Shown here: positions 44,495-53,930 of the stretch, piece by piece
How positions within the stretch are numbered: the first letter of the stretch is position 1
Layout: each line of letters begins with the position of its first letter
From: Micromonospora pisi
Lineage (GTDB): Bacteria; Actinomycetota; Actinomycetes; Mycobacteriales; Micromonosporaceae
Assembly: GCF_003633685.1 (NCBI RefSeq)
Contig: NZ_RBKT01000001.1
Coordinates: 3,038,001 to 3,102,000 of the forward strand
DNA: 64,000 nt
Direction of reading: 5' to 3'
Made by a program: the position numbers and the translations under genes
Notes under the pieces: generated by a model
Databases searched by the model: none
The model's input: only the letters and a program-made list of their open reading frames with translations
Told to the model about the DNA's origin: nothing

Positions 44495-45520
44495 CTACGG
44501 GCGCAGGTCCCGTACCGCACGCCAGGCCGGGTCGTAGCGGGAACCCACCCGTACCCGGCCCTGGTCCCACCCACGCACCGCGTCCCGTACCGGCTCGACC
44601 ACCGAGGCCCCCGCCTCGGCGTACAGGTGGAAGGTCCGGCGCCCGGCGGAGGTCTCGTGCGCGACCAGCGTCGCTTCCCCGGCCGCTGCGGTGATCCGCT
44701 CCTCCAGCCGGTCCAGAGCCAGGCCCGCCGCCCCGGTCGGCAGCCCGGTCCCCGGCTCCGCCCGGTACGGCACCACCACCGCCAGGTGGGTGTCGAGCTG
44801 CGGCCAGCGGACCGGTTTGAGCGGCTGCCGGATCGCGGCGAGCTGTGGTTGTCCCCCGACCGGGGCACGTTCGAGCGACAGCCAGTTCGTGTCCCGTAGT
44901 CGCCGGGCCAACTGGGCCACCACCGCGACCAGTGTCTCGCCCGGCTCGGCCCGGGGAGGCAGCGTCGCGCTCGTCTCGACCACGCCCACCCAGAGTTCGA
45001 CCGCAACCTCGCCGAGCAGCCAGTCCAGGGCCAGGAACGCCACCCGGAGCCGATCGGGTTCACCGAGTTGGACGAAGTCCGGGTGGTGGACGACCACGTC
45101 CACCTCGTACCGGTCGGCGTCGATCCGGCAGGCGAACCGCAGCTCGGGCAGCTTGATCTCATGACCGGCGACGGTCAACGCGGCAGACAGTGAACTCGGG
45201 TCAGGCTGCCGGGTCGAGTGGTACTCCCAGGTTCCGTCCGAGGCCGGCGCGGCCCGGCACCAGCGCTCGGCGACCGCCCGCAGCCGGGGCGTCCCGGCGG
45301 CCGAGACCACCAGCGAATACCCCGCTCGGGAGCCCTGGGCGAACTCCCACTCCAATTCCTTGTCAATCGCCTTCACCCGGCGGCTGACCTCGGTGACGAG
45401 GTCGTCGGACCAGGCGCTGTCAGCGATCGCCACCTCGACCCGGTGACGGGCCCCCGACCACCACCGCCAGAATTCCGCGATCGCCCGATCGGTATTCCTG
45501 TGCTGGTTCGAGAACAGCAT
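44495..45520 (-). CDS. DUF695-like protein of unknown function
   Basis: Cytoplasmic protein of 341 residues. The N-terminal part has AEFWRWWSG, ELEWEFAQG and WEYH segments; the C-terminal part (about 225-335) carries LDTHLAVVVPYRAE, AHETSAGRRTFHLYAEA and the DPAW ending, as in DUF695 proteins. No enzyme motif is known. A TGATCGGCCGATCA palindrome lies 35 bases upstream of the start. Confidence 0.7.
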   Translation of the reverse strand: MLFSNQHRNTDRAIAEFWRWWSGARHRVEVAIADSAWSDDLVTEVSRRVKAIDKELEWEFAQGSRAGYSLVVSAAGTPRLRAVAERWCRAAPASDGTWEYHSTRQPDPSSLSAALTVAGHEIKLPELRFACRIDADRYEVDVVVHHPDFVQLGEPDRLRVAFLALDWLLGEVAVELWVGVVETSATLPPRAEPGETLVAVVAQLARRLRDTNWLSLERAPVGGQPQLAAIRQPLKPVRWPQLDTHLAVVVPYRAEPGTGLPTGAAGLALDRLEERITAAAGEATLVAHETSAGRRTFHLYAEAGASVVEPVRDAVRGWDQGRVRVGSRYDPAWRAVRDLRP

Positions 45521-45554
45521 GGCAACGGAGCGTACGACCGATCAGCACACATGT

Positions 45555-45568
45555 TGATCGGCCGATCA
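45555..45568. promoter_or_regulatory. Operator-like palindrome upstream of the DUF695-like gene
   Basis: Perfect 14-bp palindrome TGATCGGCCGATCA in the gap between the DUF695-like start and the STAND gene stop. Confidence 0.45.
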
Positions 45569-45691
45569 GTCGGACTCGCCGATATCCGTCGATCGCGCAG
45601 GCCGGTGACCCGGCGGCCGCAACTGGTCCTGATCACCGCGGCCGCCTGCGCCCACAACTGGCCTGAACGGATTCGTTACCGGATTCCGCGC

Positions 45692-48600
45692 TCAGCCGAG
45701 CTTCGTCTGATATAGCGCCAACCGGTTCCGCGACTCCTCGGTCGGCGTCTCGGCGTGCAGCTTCTCGACAATCGCGAGGGCCCGCTGCCACTGCCTACGG
45801 GCTCGTGCCGGGTCGCCGGCCGCCTGCGCCAACTCGGCCAGGCGGTCGTGCACGCCGGCCTGCGCCAGTCGCGCCCCGAGGTCCCCGGGGTCGAGCGCGA
45901 CCCGCCGTCGCCACGTCGCCAGCGCCTGGTCGAAGAGCGTACGGGCGAGTGCCGGCTCACCGGCGTCGCTCACCCAGCCGCCCAGGCGCTCACCCGCCCG
46001 TGCCAGGTCACGGTGGAACGCGCCGTTGTCCGGGAAGCGGTGCACCAGAGTCTGCGCGATCTCCAGCGACCGTTCGAGATTTCCGCGTACCTCCTGCGGC
46101 TCTCCGTTCGCGATGGAGTAGTCGGCCATCCGGCGGAAGGCCGTAGCGAGGTCGCGTTGCCCGTCGATGCTGTCGGGGTCGGCGTCGGCGAGTCGTTCGG
46201 CCAACGTGACCGCGCCCACGAAATGCTGCCGGGCGCAGGCGAGGTCCCCGGCGCCGAGATCCATGTCGCCGAGTTGCCAGTAGGAGATGAGCAGCTCGCG
46301 CTGGTAGGCGATGCTGCCGGGGTTCGCCTCGGCCAGCCGGTTCACGATCGAGGCCGCCTCCATGATGAGTTCCCGGGCCTGCTCGGACTCGGCGCCGGCG
46401 GATCCGATGAGATCGGCCAGAGCGCTCACCGCATCGAGCAGATTCGCCAGCAGGTTCTCGTTCTCCGGGTGGGCCTCCACCAGCGGACGCCAGATGGCCA
46501 GCGCCTGCTCGACCAGTTGCCGGGCCTGCGCCGCGTCGTCGCCGGCACGGCACACGGCGGCGAGCGTGACGAGGCCGACGCCCAGGTCGTCGTGGAGTAC
46601 CGGGTTGTCGGGGTCGGCGTCGACCAGTCGCTGGCGGATCCGCAGCGACTGGTCCGCCGCCTCGCGCGCCGGCCCGATCTCAGCACAGTCGAGTGCCAGT
46701 TGAGCGATCTTCTGATAGCTCGTGCCCAGGTTGCGCTGGTACTGGGCGTCTTCCGGGTCAACTTCGCACAAATGAGCGTCGATGCCGAGTGCCTGCTCGT
46801 AGTGGTCGCGCGCCTCGGCCATCCGGCCCAGATGGCGCAGCAGCCGCCCCTGGCTGTCCAGGGCGGAACTGAGTTCGATCAGCGCCTCCGGGTCCTGCGG
46901 CTCGTTCTCGACCAGGCCGGCGGTCAGGGCGACCACCTCTTCCCCCTTGGCCGCCGCCGCGGCGGTGCTGCCGGTGGCTTCCAGCGCGTCCCGTTCCCGG
47001 CGGACCAGTTCGAGGTACGCGACGTGGTCGGTCGGGAAGCCCGGGGTCACCTCGCCGAGGAAGGCCGCGACCGTCAACTCCCCGTCCAGACTCGGCAGCA
47101 GTTTCTCGGCGAACATGGCCAGCTCGTCAAACCGGTCGGCGGCCCTGAGGTGGTAGACGGCCTCGGTGAGGTCCTCGAACCCGGCCCGGTTGGCCGCCAC
47201 GATCCGGTGGCACATCAGGGCGGCCCGGCGGTGCCGGTCGAGGCGCCGCTCGCCCTGGAGGTCCACCAGGGCCTCCCTGACCCAGGACTCCACGAGCACC
47301 CCGTCGTCCCTGGAGGTGACCAACGTGAAACCGAGCAGCCGCCCGATGTGCGCGGCCATGGCGGCCCGGTCCTCATCGGAGGGCTCCCGCTCGTGGACGG
47401 CGAACGCGAGGTCGTCACCGATCAGGGGTACGCGCGACACCGCGGCCTGGAGCAGCGCCTCGCGTTCGGCCGGGGTCAACAGGTCGAGCAGTTCGCCGAG
47501 GAGCATGTCCCGGGCGCCGAGCGCGATCGCCTGTCGGGTCGCCTCGGCCGCGTCGGGAGCCTTCGCCGCCGACCGGGCGAGTTCCACCCGCTCCTGTTCG
47601 GCGAGCCGGCGCAGACGCTCGGTCACCTCGGGCAGCCGCGCCGTACCGGCCTTGCCGCGCAGCAGGGCGTCGACGAACTCGAGCAACCGGGGGTGCCCAC
47701 CGACGGCCTGCACCACCGTGTCACGGTCGGCGGAGGAGAGTTCCCGCAGTGCCGGCAGGCGCAACAGCAGCCGGCCCAGTTCGGCGTCACTCAACCTCGG
47801 CACCTCGACGCGGAGCAGCGGCACCGGGCGCGGTATCGGATAGCGACTGGTCACCAGGATCTTGCCGCGCTCCGCCGCGTGGCACAGTTCGCCGAAGACC
47901 TCCGCGAATCCCGGATCGAGGAAGTCGTCGCCGCCGACGGTGAGGTTCTGCTCGAAGTCGTCGAAGACGATCAGCAGGCGCTGGTTCCGCAACGCCTCGG
48001 TGATCGCCGTCAGCGCGAGTGACTGGTCCTGGTGGTCGCCGACACCCGCCCCGGCCCCGGTGGCGGCGATGTCCTCGATGAGCTGGGGCGGGTTCCACGA
48101 ACCGCCGTGCACGACGATCGACCACGGGTCCTCGATGTCGTCCCGCAACCGGTCGATCGCCCGACCGACCAGGGCGGTCTTGCCGATGCCACCGACCCCG
48201 GTCAGCACCACTCCGTTGACCAACTCGGACTGCCCGCTCGGGGCAACCTCGTCACGAAGGGTCCGCAACACGACCCGCAGCTCCCCGCGCCGACCGACCA
48301 GCTCACCGAGGGCCAGCTCCCGTACGCCGACACCGGTGGGTAGCTCGGTCGGGTTGGACAGCGGCTCGGGCCGCGCCACGGCGTCCCAGAGCGGGCCGTC
48401 CCCGGTGGCGAACAGGGTCGGCACCGCGTACTCCGGGCGGCTGGACGATTCGGCCCGTACCGCCTCCTCGTACATCTCCGACCGCGCCTCGGCCAACGCC
48501 ACCGCGACGGAGGTGTTCTCCTCGGCCAGCGTCCGGTAGACGCTCGTGATCAAGCTGGTCGCGTAGCGGTCGGTCACCGTGGTCTGCATCGCGATCACCC

Positions 48601-49861
48601 GGATGGCGCCGTGCCGCAGCAGGGTCGCCGCGAGGCCCGCGTCGGCGTCGGCCGCGCCACCACAGCTGGAGAGCACGATCAGCGGGACCGGCCGGCCGCC
48701 GCGCCGCAGCGCGCGTACCAGATCCTCGGCCTGGACCTCGACCGCGTTACCGTCCCGGTCCTCCAGTTCCACCCCGTACGGCGACCCGTGCGCCGACAGG
48801 TGCAGCACGTGGTACGCGTCGCGCCGCAGCGCGTCGGCGATCTCCTGCGGGCCGGCCACCTCGAGGATCGTCACCTCGGCCCGGCCGAGCCCACCGACCA
48901 CGCTGACGATGGCCTGCATCTCGGCCTCGATGTCCAGTGCCGGGCTCGCGGTGTGTTCGGGGGCGCCCACCGCGACCAGGATCTTCAACGGTCCGGGGGT
49001 CGGCGGGTGTACCCGATCCGGCAGGCCGGCCATGGTCCGGGTGAAACGCACGCCCTCGACGGCGGCCAGCACCCGCTGGTCGGTGAGCCGGATCATCTCG
49101 AACGGCAGTTCGTGGGCCGGGCCGTCGGCGGTGACCACGACGTCGATGACCGTGCCCTCGGTGGCCTCCGCGACGAGCGTGGTGAGCTGGTCGAGGGAGT
49201 CGGCGTCGAACAGCGCCGCCGACAGCCGCTGCCCCAGACGGGCCAGCCGCGCGTCGGCGTCCGGCAGATCCAGCAGCGACCAGACCTCGTCCCGACCGAA
49301 CGGCAGCGGTTCGTCCCGTTCGCAGAGCAGTGTTCCGGCGAGCGTCGCGGTGCTGCGGACCCGGCTCTGCGCCACGCTCACCTCCAGGCACAGCTCGTGC
49401 CGGGGAGTGGAATCCACCGTCCCGCACCGCCGGTGGAGTTCCGCGACCAGGGCGGCGACTCCGCGCCTGCTCAGCGTGCGGAGCCGGTGCCGGGTGCCGG
49501 TGTGGCCGGACAGGATGGCCGGCAGGTCACGTACAGTGCCGCCGGGCAGCACCACCGGCAGCACCACGGCGGCCTTCTCCGCGTCGTCGAGCATGTCCCC
49601 GATCGCTCGGGCGGCCCGCCACAGATCCGGGTCGGCGTCGGCCGGGTCGGCGGCGGCCGCGACCTCACGGTAGAGCGGCGAGCCGATGAGTACGACCAGA
49701 TCCGGGCCGTCCAGTTCCAGACCGGCCAACTCGGCCGGCGTGGGCAACTCGACGTCCAGACCCCCGGCCCGCAGGAGGATCCAGAGGTCCCGCACGGCGT
49801 CGACGTGCACCGCGTCGTCGGGGGCGTACGAGATCAGAATTCGGCCGGCTCCGCTTGTCAT
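45692..49861 (-). CDS. TIR-like/CHAT/NB-ARC/TPR STAND protein
   Basis: A 1,389-residue multidomain protein of the STAND (NLR-like) class. Residues 5-140: TIR/SEFIR-like (RILISYAPDD). About 235-495: CHAT caspase-like protease with the His-Cys dyad His358 (LSAHGSPYG) and Cys400 (LSSCGG). About 515-800: NB-ARC ATPase with Walker A GVGGIGKT (Lys561), Walker B LLIVFDDFEQ, sensor LVTSRYP and GGHP. About 1030-1389: TPR repeats. Family knowledge: such proteins sense a trigger through repeats, oligomerise, and activate an effector; two effector domains in one chain is unusual. The start is ATG 49861; ATG 49870 is possible. Divergent from a LuxR regulator. Confidence 0.88.
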   Translation of the reverse strand: MTSGAGRILISYAPDDAVHVDAVRDLWILLRAGGLDVELPTPAELAGLELDGPDLVVLIGSPLYREVAAAADPADADPDLWRAARAIGDMLDDAEKAAVVLPVVLPGGTVRDLPAILSGHTGTRHRLRTLSRRGVAALVAELHRRCGTVDSTPRHELCLEVSVAQSRVRSTATLAGTLLCERDEPLPFGRDEVWSLLDLPDADARLARLGQRLSAALFDADSLDQLTTLVAEATEGTVIDVVVTADGPAHELPFEMIRLTDQRVLAAVEGVRFTRTMAGLPDRVHPPTPGPLKILVAVGAPEHTASPALDIEAEMQAIVSVVGGLGRAEVTILEVAGPQEIADALRRDAYHVLHLSAHGSPYGVELEDRDGNAVEVQAEDLVRALRRGGRPVPLIVLSSCGGAADADAGLAATLLRHGAIRVIAMQTTVTDRYATSLITSVYRTLAEENTSVAVALAEARSEMYEEAVRAESSSRPEYAVPTLFATGDGPLWDAVARPEPLSNPTELPTGVGVRELALGELVGRRGELRVVLRTLRDEVAPSGQSELVNGVVLTGVGGIGKTALVGRAIDRLRDDIEDPWSIVVHGGSWNPPQLIEDIAATGAGAGVGDHQDQSLALTAITEALRNQRLLIVFDDFEQNLTVGGDDFLDPGFAEVFGELCHAAERGKILVTSRYPIPRPVPLLRVEVPRLSDAELGRLLLRLPALRELSSADRDTVVQAVGGHPRLLEFVDALLRGKAGTARLPEVTERLRRLAEQERVELARSAAKAPDAAEATRQAIALGARDMLLGELLDLLTPAEREALLQAAVSRVPLIGDDLAFAVHEREPSDEDRAAMAAHIGRLLGFTLVTSRDDGVLVESWVREALVDLQGERRLDRHRRAALMCHRIVAANRAGFEDLTEAVYHLRAADRFDELAMFAEKLLPSLDGELTVAAFLGEVTPGFPTDHVAYLELVRRERDALEATGSTAAAAAKGEEVVALTAGLVENEPQDPEALIELSSALDSQGRLLRHLGRMAEARDHYEQALGIDAHLCEVDPEDAQYQRNLGTSYQKIAQLALDCAEIGPAREAADQSLRIRQRLVDADPDNPVLHDDLGVGLVTLAAVCRAGDDAAQARQLVEQALAIWRPLVEAHPENENLLANLLDAVSALADLIGSAGAESEQARELIMEAASIVNRLAEANPGSIAYQRELLISYWQLGDMDLGAGDLACARQHFVGAVTLAERLADADPDSIDGQRDLATAFRRMADYSIANGEPQEVRGNLERSLEIAQTLVHRFPDNGAFHRDLARAGERLGGWVSDAGEPALARTLFDQALATWRRRVALDPGDLGARLAQAGVHDRLAELAQAAGDPARARRQWQRALAIVEKLHAETPTEESRNRLALYQTKLG

Positions 49862-50073
49862 GCGCAACATGATGGCAGGACTGTCGATCTTGGATGATCT
49901 CGGTGCGGCGGCACCGAAAGAGGCCGAACCCGAACGGATTAGCCAGATAACCGGCGCCACCGGCAGGGCCCTGTATAGCCTCGCGGTGTCGACCCGAATT
50001 CGATTCACCTTCACCCAGCCATCGCCTTCGTCTCCGTCGACCAGGCCCACCGGCTGCCACGGAGGGAAGTCTC

Positions 50074-52206
50074 GTGCCCGAATGGCGACTGTTGAACCGG
50101 CCATCAGCGACCCGGCTCCGACCACCGACCCGCAGGACCAGGGCACGGACGGCCCGCACGGCGGCCGACGGCCCCGCCTCCGCCGGCACCGGTCCGCTGG
50201 CCGGGCTCACCAGCGTGCAGCGGTCGATCCTGCGCGCGCTGGCGTTCAGCGCGACGCCGGGCGAGCTCTGGTTCGTCGAACGGATGGTGCGGCGGTCCGG
50301 GCCCGCACTTGAGGCGAACATCGAGATGCTCATCGCGTACGACCTGCTGCACGACTCCGATGGCGGGCTGCGCCTGCGCTCGCCCGCCGTACGGCGGGCG
50401 GTGCTCCGGGCCACCCCGCCATCGCTGCGGGGCGCGATACACGTACGGGCGGCGGCGGTGCTGGCCCACCCGTCGCCGACGCTCGCCGCCGGTCACCTGT
50501 TACGGGCGCTGGTCGAAACGACCGGGCCGGAGCACCCCGGCACCGGTACGGGACGCCTCGACCTCGCCCTGGTGAGCCGGCTCGCGGTCGATCCGGCGGT
50601 GGACCCCTCCGTCGCCGCTGACCTGCTGCTCGCCGTCCATGTCCGGTACGGCCCCACGCTCGCTCCGGAGCACCACCGGAGCCTGCTGCCGGCGCTCGTC
50701 GACCATCTGATGCTGGCCGGGCGAGCCGAACAGGCTATGGCGGTGCTGACCGAGGAGATCGCGGCCGACCGGGACGGCCCAGAGCAACGCGCGATCCTGC
50801 TCGGTCGCCTGGGCGCCTGGCACGCCACCGGGCGTCCCTCCCTCGCCCTGGCGTACCTGCACCGGGCGCTGGCCCAGGAACGGACCCAGCCGATCCACCG
50901 GGCGTGGCTGCTGACCACCCTGGCGGCGATCGTCGCCCCGCTCGGTCAGCCGGCCGTGGCGGAACTGCTCGGCGAGGCGGAACAGGCCGAACGGGAGACA
51001 CCGGCGCCCGGCGGCGCGGTACGCCTGGCGCTCGCGCGGTCCGGGGTCGCGCTGGGCCGGGGCGACCTGCGGGCCGCCCGACGGCTGTTGGGGCAGGCCG
51101 ACCCGCACGCGCCGGACTCCCGAGGCCCGGCGGCCCTGCTCCGGGTCGACCGGATCGCGACGCAGCTCGCGTTCGGCGAGTTCGACCACGCGCGCATCTC
51201 GCTCGCCGCCGCCACCGCCGAGATCGACCGGCTCGGCGCGGTGGTCGAGCCGATGCTGACCGCGCTCGACTGCCTGCTCCGGCTCAGCGTGGGAGAGCTG
51301 CCGGAGGCCGAGGCGCGGGCCGGGCTCGCGCTCCATCCGCGCGCCGAGCGCCGACTGCCCGACGAGGTACGCCTGGAGCTGCTCTCGGTGCTGGTCGAGG
51401 TACTGATCCGCCGGGGCCGACCGGACCGGGCGCGATCCCTGCTCGACGCGGAGCGGCCGGTCAGCGGGTGGCCGGACCGGATGCAGTGGATCCGGCTCGG
51501 CTGCGCGGCGGCGATGGACCCTGAGCCGGTACGCCACCTCGAACTGCTCTGCTCCTCCGCCGAGGCACTCGACCACTCGCTCACTCAACTGGTCCGGCTG
51601 CCGCACCGGGGAACCGTGCTGGTGCGGGCCTTGCTCCGGGCCGGCGAGCCCGCGCTGGCGCGTACCGTCGCCGGGCATCTGGGCACCGTTGCCGAGCAGG
51701 TCGACAACCCGCTCTGGTGGGGCATCGCCGGGCACGCCACCGGGCTGGTGGAGGGGGATCCCGCGACGGTACGCGAGGCGGTGGCGCGGCTGCGTACCAC
51801 CACCGCCCGACCGGCGCTCGCCGACGCGTTGCTCGACCTGGCCCGGTCACCCGAGGTGCCCCCGGCCGAGGCCGCCGCCGCGGCGCAGGAGTCCGCCGCG
51901 CTCTACGGCCGGATCGGCGCCACCGGCGACCAGGGGCTCGCCCAACGGCACCAACGGGTCCTCGACGGGCAGTCTTCCCGATCCGCCCGGCCCCGGACCG
52001 GTCTCGACTCGCTGACCGGCGGCGAGGTACGGGTGGCAGCGCTGCTGGCCGGCGGGGCGACCAAACGGGAGGCGGCGGCCCAGCTCTTCGTCTCGTTCCA
52101 CACGGTCGACAGTCACCTGCGGGCGATCTACGCCAAGCTCGGCATCCGCAGCCGGCTGGAACTGGCCCGGATCTGGGACGACGAATCCGCTGATCCGCCG
52201 GCCTGA
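50074..52206 (+). CDS. Large LuxR-family regulator lacking the AAA module
   Basis: Regulator of 710 residues. N-terminal winged-helix-like segment (about 40-120, TSVQRSILRALAFS), a long helical TPR-like middle, and a C-terminal LuxR HTH (about 640-700; GGATKREAAAQLFVSFHTVDSHL). It resembles the rear part of LAL (large ATP-binding LuxR) proteins but has no Walker motifs, so the NTPase is absent. GTG 50074 follows GGAGGG. It is divergent from the STAND gene and may control it; this is inference. Confidence 0.82.
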   Translation: MPEWRLLNRPSATRLRPPTRRTRARTARTAADGPASAGTGPLAGLTSVQRSILRALAFSATPGELWFVERMVRRSGPALEANIEMLIAYDLLHDSDGGLRLRSPAVRRAVLRATPPSLRGAIHVRAAAVLAHPSPTLAAGHLLRALVETTGPEHPGTGTGRLDLALVSRLAVDPAVDPSVAADLLLAVHVRYGPTLAPEHHRSLLPALVDHLMLAGRAEQAMAVLTEEIAADRDGPEQRAILLGRLGAWHATGRPSLALAYLHRALAQERTQPIHRAWLLTTLAAIVAPLGQPAVAELLGEAEQAERETPAPGGAVRLALARSGVALGRGDLRAARRLLGQADPHAPDSRGPAALLRVDRIATQLAFGEFDHARISLAAATAEIDRLGAVVEPMLTALDCLLRLSVGELPEAEARAGLALHPRAERRLPDEVRLELLSVLVEVLIRRGRPDRARSLLDAERPVSGWPDRMQWIRLGCAAAMDPEPVRHLELLCSSAEALDHSLTQLVRLPHRGTVLVRALLRAGEPALARTVAGHLGTVAEQVDNPLWWGIAGHATGLVEGDPATVREAVARLRTTTARPALADALLDLARSPEVPPAEAAAAAQESAALYGRIGATGDQGLAQRHQRVLDGQSSRSARPRTGLDSLTGGEVRVAALLAGGATKREAAAQLFVSFHTVDSHLRAIYAKLGIRSRLELARIWDDESADPPA

Positions 52207-52240
52207 ACGGCGACCCGCCGGCCGGGTGGTTTCGACGCGA

Positions 52241-52269
52241 CGGGCGCCCCAACCCGCTGGGGACGCCCG
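52241..52269. terminator. Bidirectional hairpin between the LuxR and oxdC genes
   Basis: CGGGCGCCCCA pairs with TGGGGACGCCCG (one bulge) around a six-base loop between convergent stops. Confidence 0.55.
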
Positions 52270-52285
52270 CCGTACGGTCTCGCGG

Positions 52286-53434
52286 TCAGCGTACGACCGG
52301 CTGTTTTGTCTTCGGTAGTGCCTCGATCATCTCGCGCGGCAGGTTGAGCGTGTCGGCGGTGATCTGCGGCGGCGTGTTCGCCATCCACTGGGCCAACGAG
52401 ATGTCCTCGAAGCGAGGGTTACGGAACATCTCCAGGAACCGTAACGGTTGGTCGCCGAGGTTCTCGATGTAGTGGCCGTACGCGAAGGGCACGTACCCAA
52501 CATCGCCCGCCTGGTAGTTGAACGTACGGTTCAGACCGGTGCTGGCGAACACCCCCATCCGCCCGAAGCCGGAGATGTAGTACTGCCACTCGTCGTCGGT
52601 CGGGTGCCAGTGCAGTTCACGCATGCCGCCCGGCTCGATCTCCACCAGTGCCGCCGAGATGGTGTTCGCGGCGGCGAAGTTGGTCTGGTCGACGATCCGT
52701 ACGGAGCCACCCTTGAACCGTTGTGGCGCCTGCGCGTGCATCCGGTGTTTGAACGTACGGGGCACGTCGCCGGTCGGGCTGACCACCTTGTCGGCACTCA
52801 GGGCAGGGGGCACCTCGCCGCTGAAGATGTACTTCTCCCGCTCGGGCAGGTTCTCCAACTGGTCCACGGTCCAGCCGAAGTTCTTCGCCAGCACCTCTTT
52901 CGGTACGTGCGCGAAGAAGTCGCTGATCAGGAAGGTGCCGTTCTCCGAGGAGGCGCCGTCATCGAAGACGAGCAGGAACTCCACTCCCTCGGCGAGTGCC
53001 TGGATGTGGTGCGGTACGCCCTTCGGGAAGAACCACAGGTCGCCTTCCTGGACGTCGTCGAGGAAGTTGCGTCCCTCGTGGTCGACGGCGCTGATCCGGC
53101 AGCTGCCGGCGAGCACGTACGCCCACTCGGACTGCTGGTGCCAGTGCAGTTCCCGGTACGCCCCGGGTTCGAGCCTCATGTCGACGCCGGAGAGCTGGGT
53201 GGCGATCGGCAGCTCGCGCTGGGTCACCTCGCGGGTCCAACCACCCTTTTCCAGCCGGGTGTGCGCCATGGAGAAGGAGAACTTCAGGTTCGGCACGGTG
53301 CCGCTGTCGGTGGTCGGCGGTACCAACAGGTCCGGGTTCTGCCGGTCCAGCCCCACGTTGCGTGGACCGGGGTCGGATCCGCCCTGGTCACCTCGGCTGG
53401 GCTGGGGTACGTCCTGACGAGCGGAGTCGGGCAT
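52286..53434 (-). CDS. oxdC: Oxalate decarboxylase-type bicupin
   Basis: Bicupin of 382 residues with two Mn sites. N-terminal cupin: ELHWHQQSEWAY and PKGVPHHIQA (His, His, Glu, His). C-terminal cupin: ELHWHPTDDEWQY and GYVPFAYGHYIEN. The lid loop that sets decarboxylase or oxidase activity reads ASSENGT; the Bacillus decarboxylase has SENS, so the fourth residue differs. Likely converts oxalate to formate and CO2. No signal peptide is seen. Start ATG 53434 has GAGGACG upstream. Oxalate is the family substrate, not tested here. Confidence 0.88.
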   Translation of the reverse strand: MPDSARQDVPQPSRGDQGGSDPGPRNVGLDRQNPDLLVPPTTDSGTVPNLKFSFSMAHTRLEKGGWTREVTQRELPIATQLSGVDMRLEPGAYRELHWHQQSEWAYVLAGSCRISAVDHEGRNFLDDVQEGDLWFFPKGVPHHIQALAEGVEFLLVFDDGASSENGTFLISDFFAHVPKEVLAKNFGWTVDQLENLPEREKYIFSGEVPPALSADKVVSPTGDVPRTFKHRMHAQAPQRFKGGSVRIVDQTNFAAANTISAALVEIEPGGMRELHWHPTDDEWQYYISGFGRMGVFASTGLNRTFNYQAGDVGYVPFAYGHYIENLGDQPLRFLEMFRNPRFEDISLAQWMANTPPQITADTLNLPREMIEALPKTKQPVVR

Positions 53435-53672
53435 CGGGCTTCGTCCTCTCGGTTCGGTGCCGCACGGGTTGCGGCCGGGATGGCAGGCACAGCAGGGCCC
53501 GGACCAGTCGTGGTCCCCCCAGTAGGCCGGCAGCCACGACGATCGCGGCGGTGGTCAGCAGGAGCACGCCAACGGCCCACCAGGAGATACCGGCACCGGC
53601 ACCGGCGGCGGCGAGCGCGACGAAGGCCGCGAGCTTGGCCCGGGTACGGGCGAGCGGCATATCACTGGTCAC
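53388..53672 (-). CDS. Small membrane protein overlapping oxdC
   Basis: A 94-residue frame upstream of and 47 bases into oxdC on the same strand. Two hydrophobic segments (AAFVALAAAGAGAGI and WAVGVLLLTTAAIVVAAGLL) precede an Arg-rich tail. Start could be GTG 53672 or ATG 53660. Codon pattern is acceptable but overlap of 47 bases and lack of a known family leave it doubtful. Confidence 0.45.
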   Translation of the reverse strand: MTSDMPLARTRAKLAAFVALAAAGAGAGISWWAVGVLLLTTAAIVVAAGLLGGPRLVRALLCLPSRPQPVRHRTERTKPDARLRSSGRTPAQPR

Positions 53673-53930
53673 CACCCGATCGTGGCCGGCTCGACCGGGT
53701 GAACACATCGCGCGTTCGCGGGGGATTTACCCGATTCGCCGTTTGTCGTCAACGACCCCGCGCCCTGGTCGGTGACCCAGCTCCCAGGGTTGGCGTCACC
53801 TACGACACCCGGCCGGAACCGGCGATACAGTCAGAACACCTCGGCTTCGGCCGACGCCCGCGGGCTTCTCGACACCAACACCGATCCCGCCGCCGGCTCC
53901 TCGTGTCGGTCAGGGAGCACGGAGGTACGC

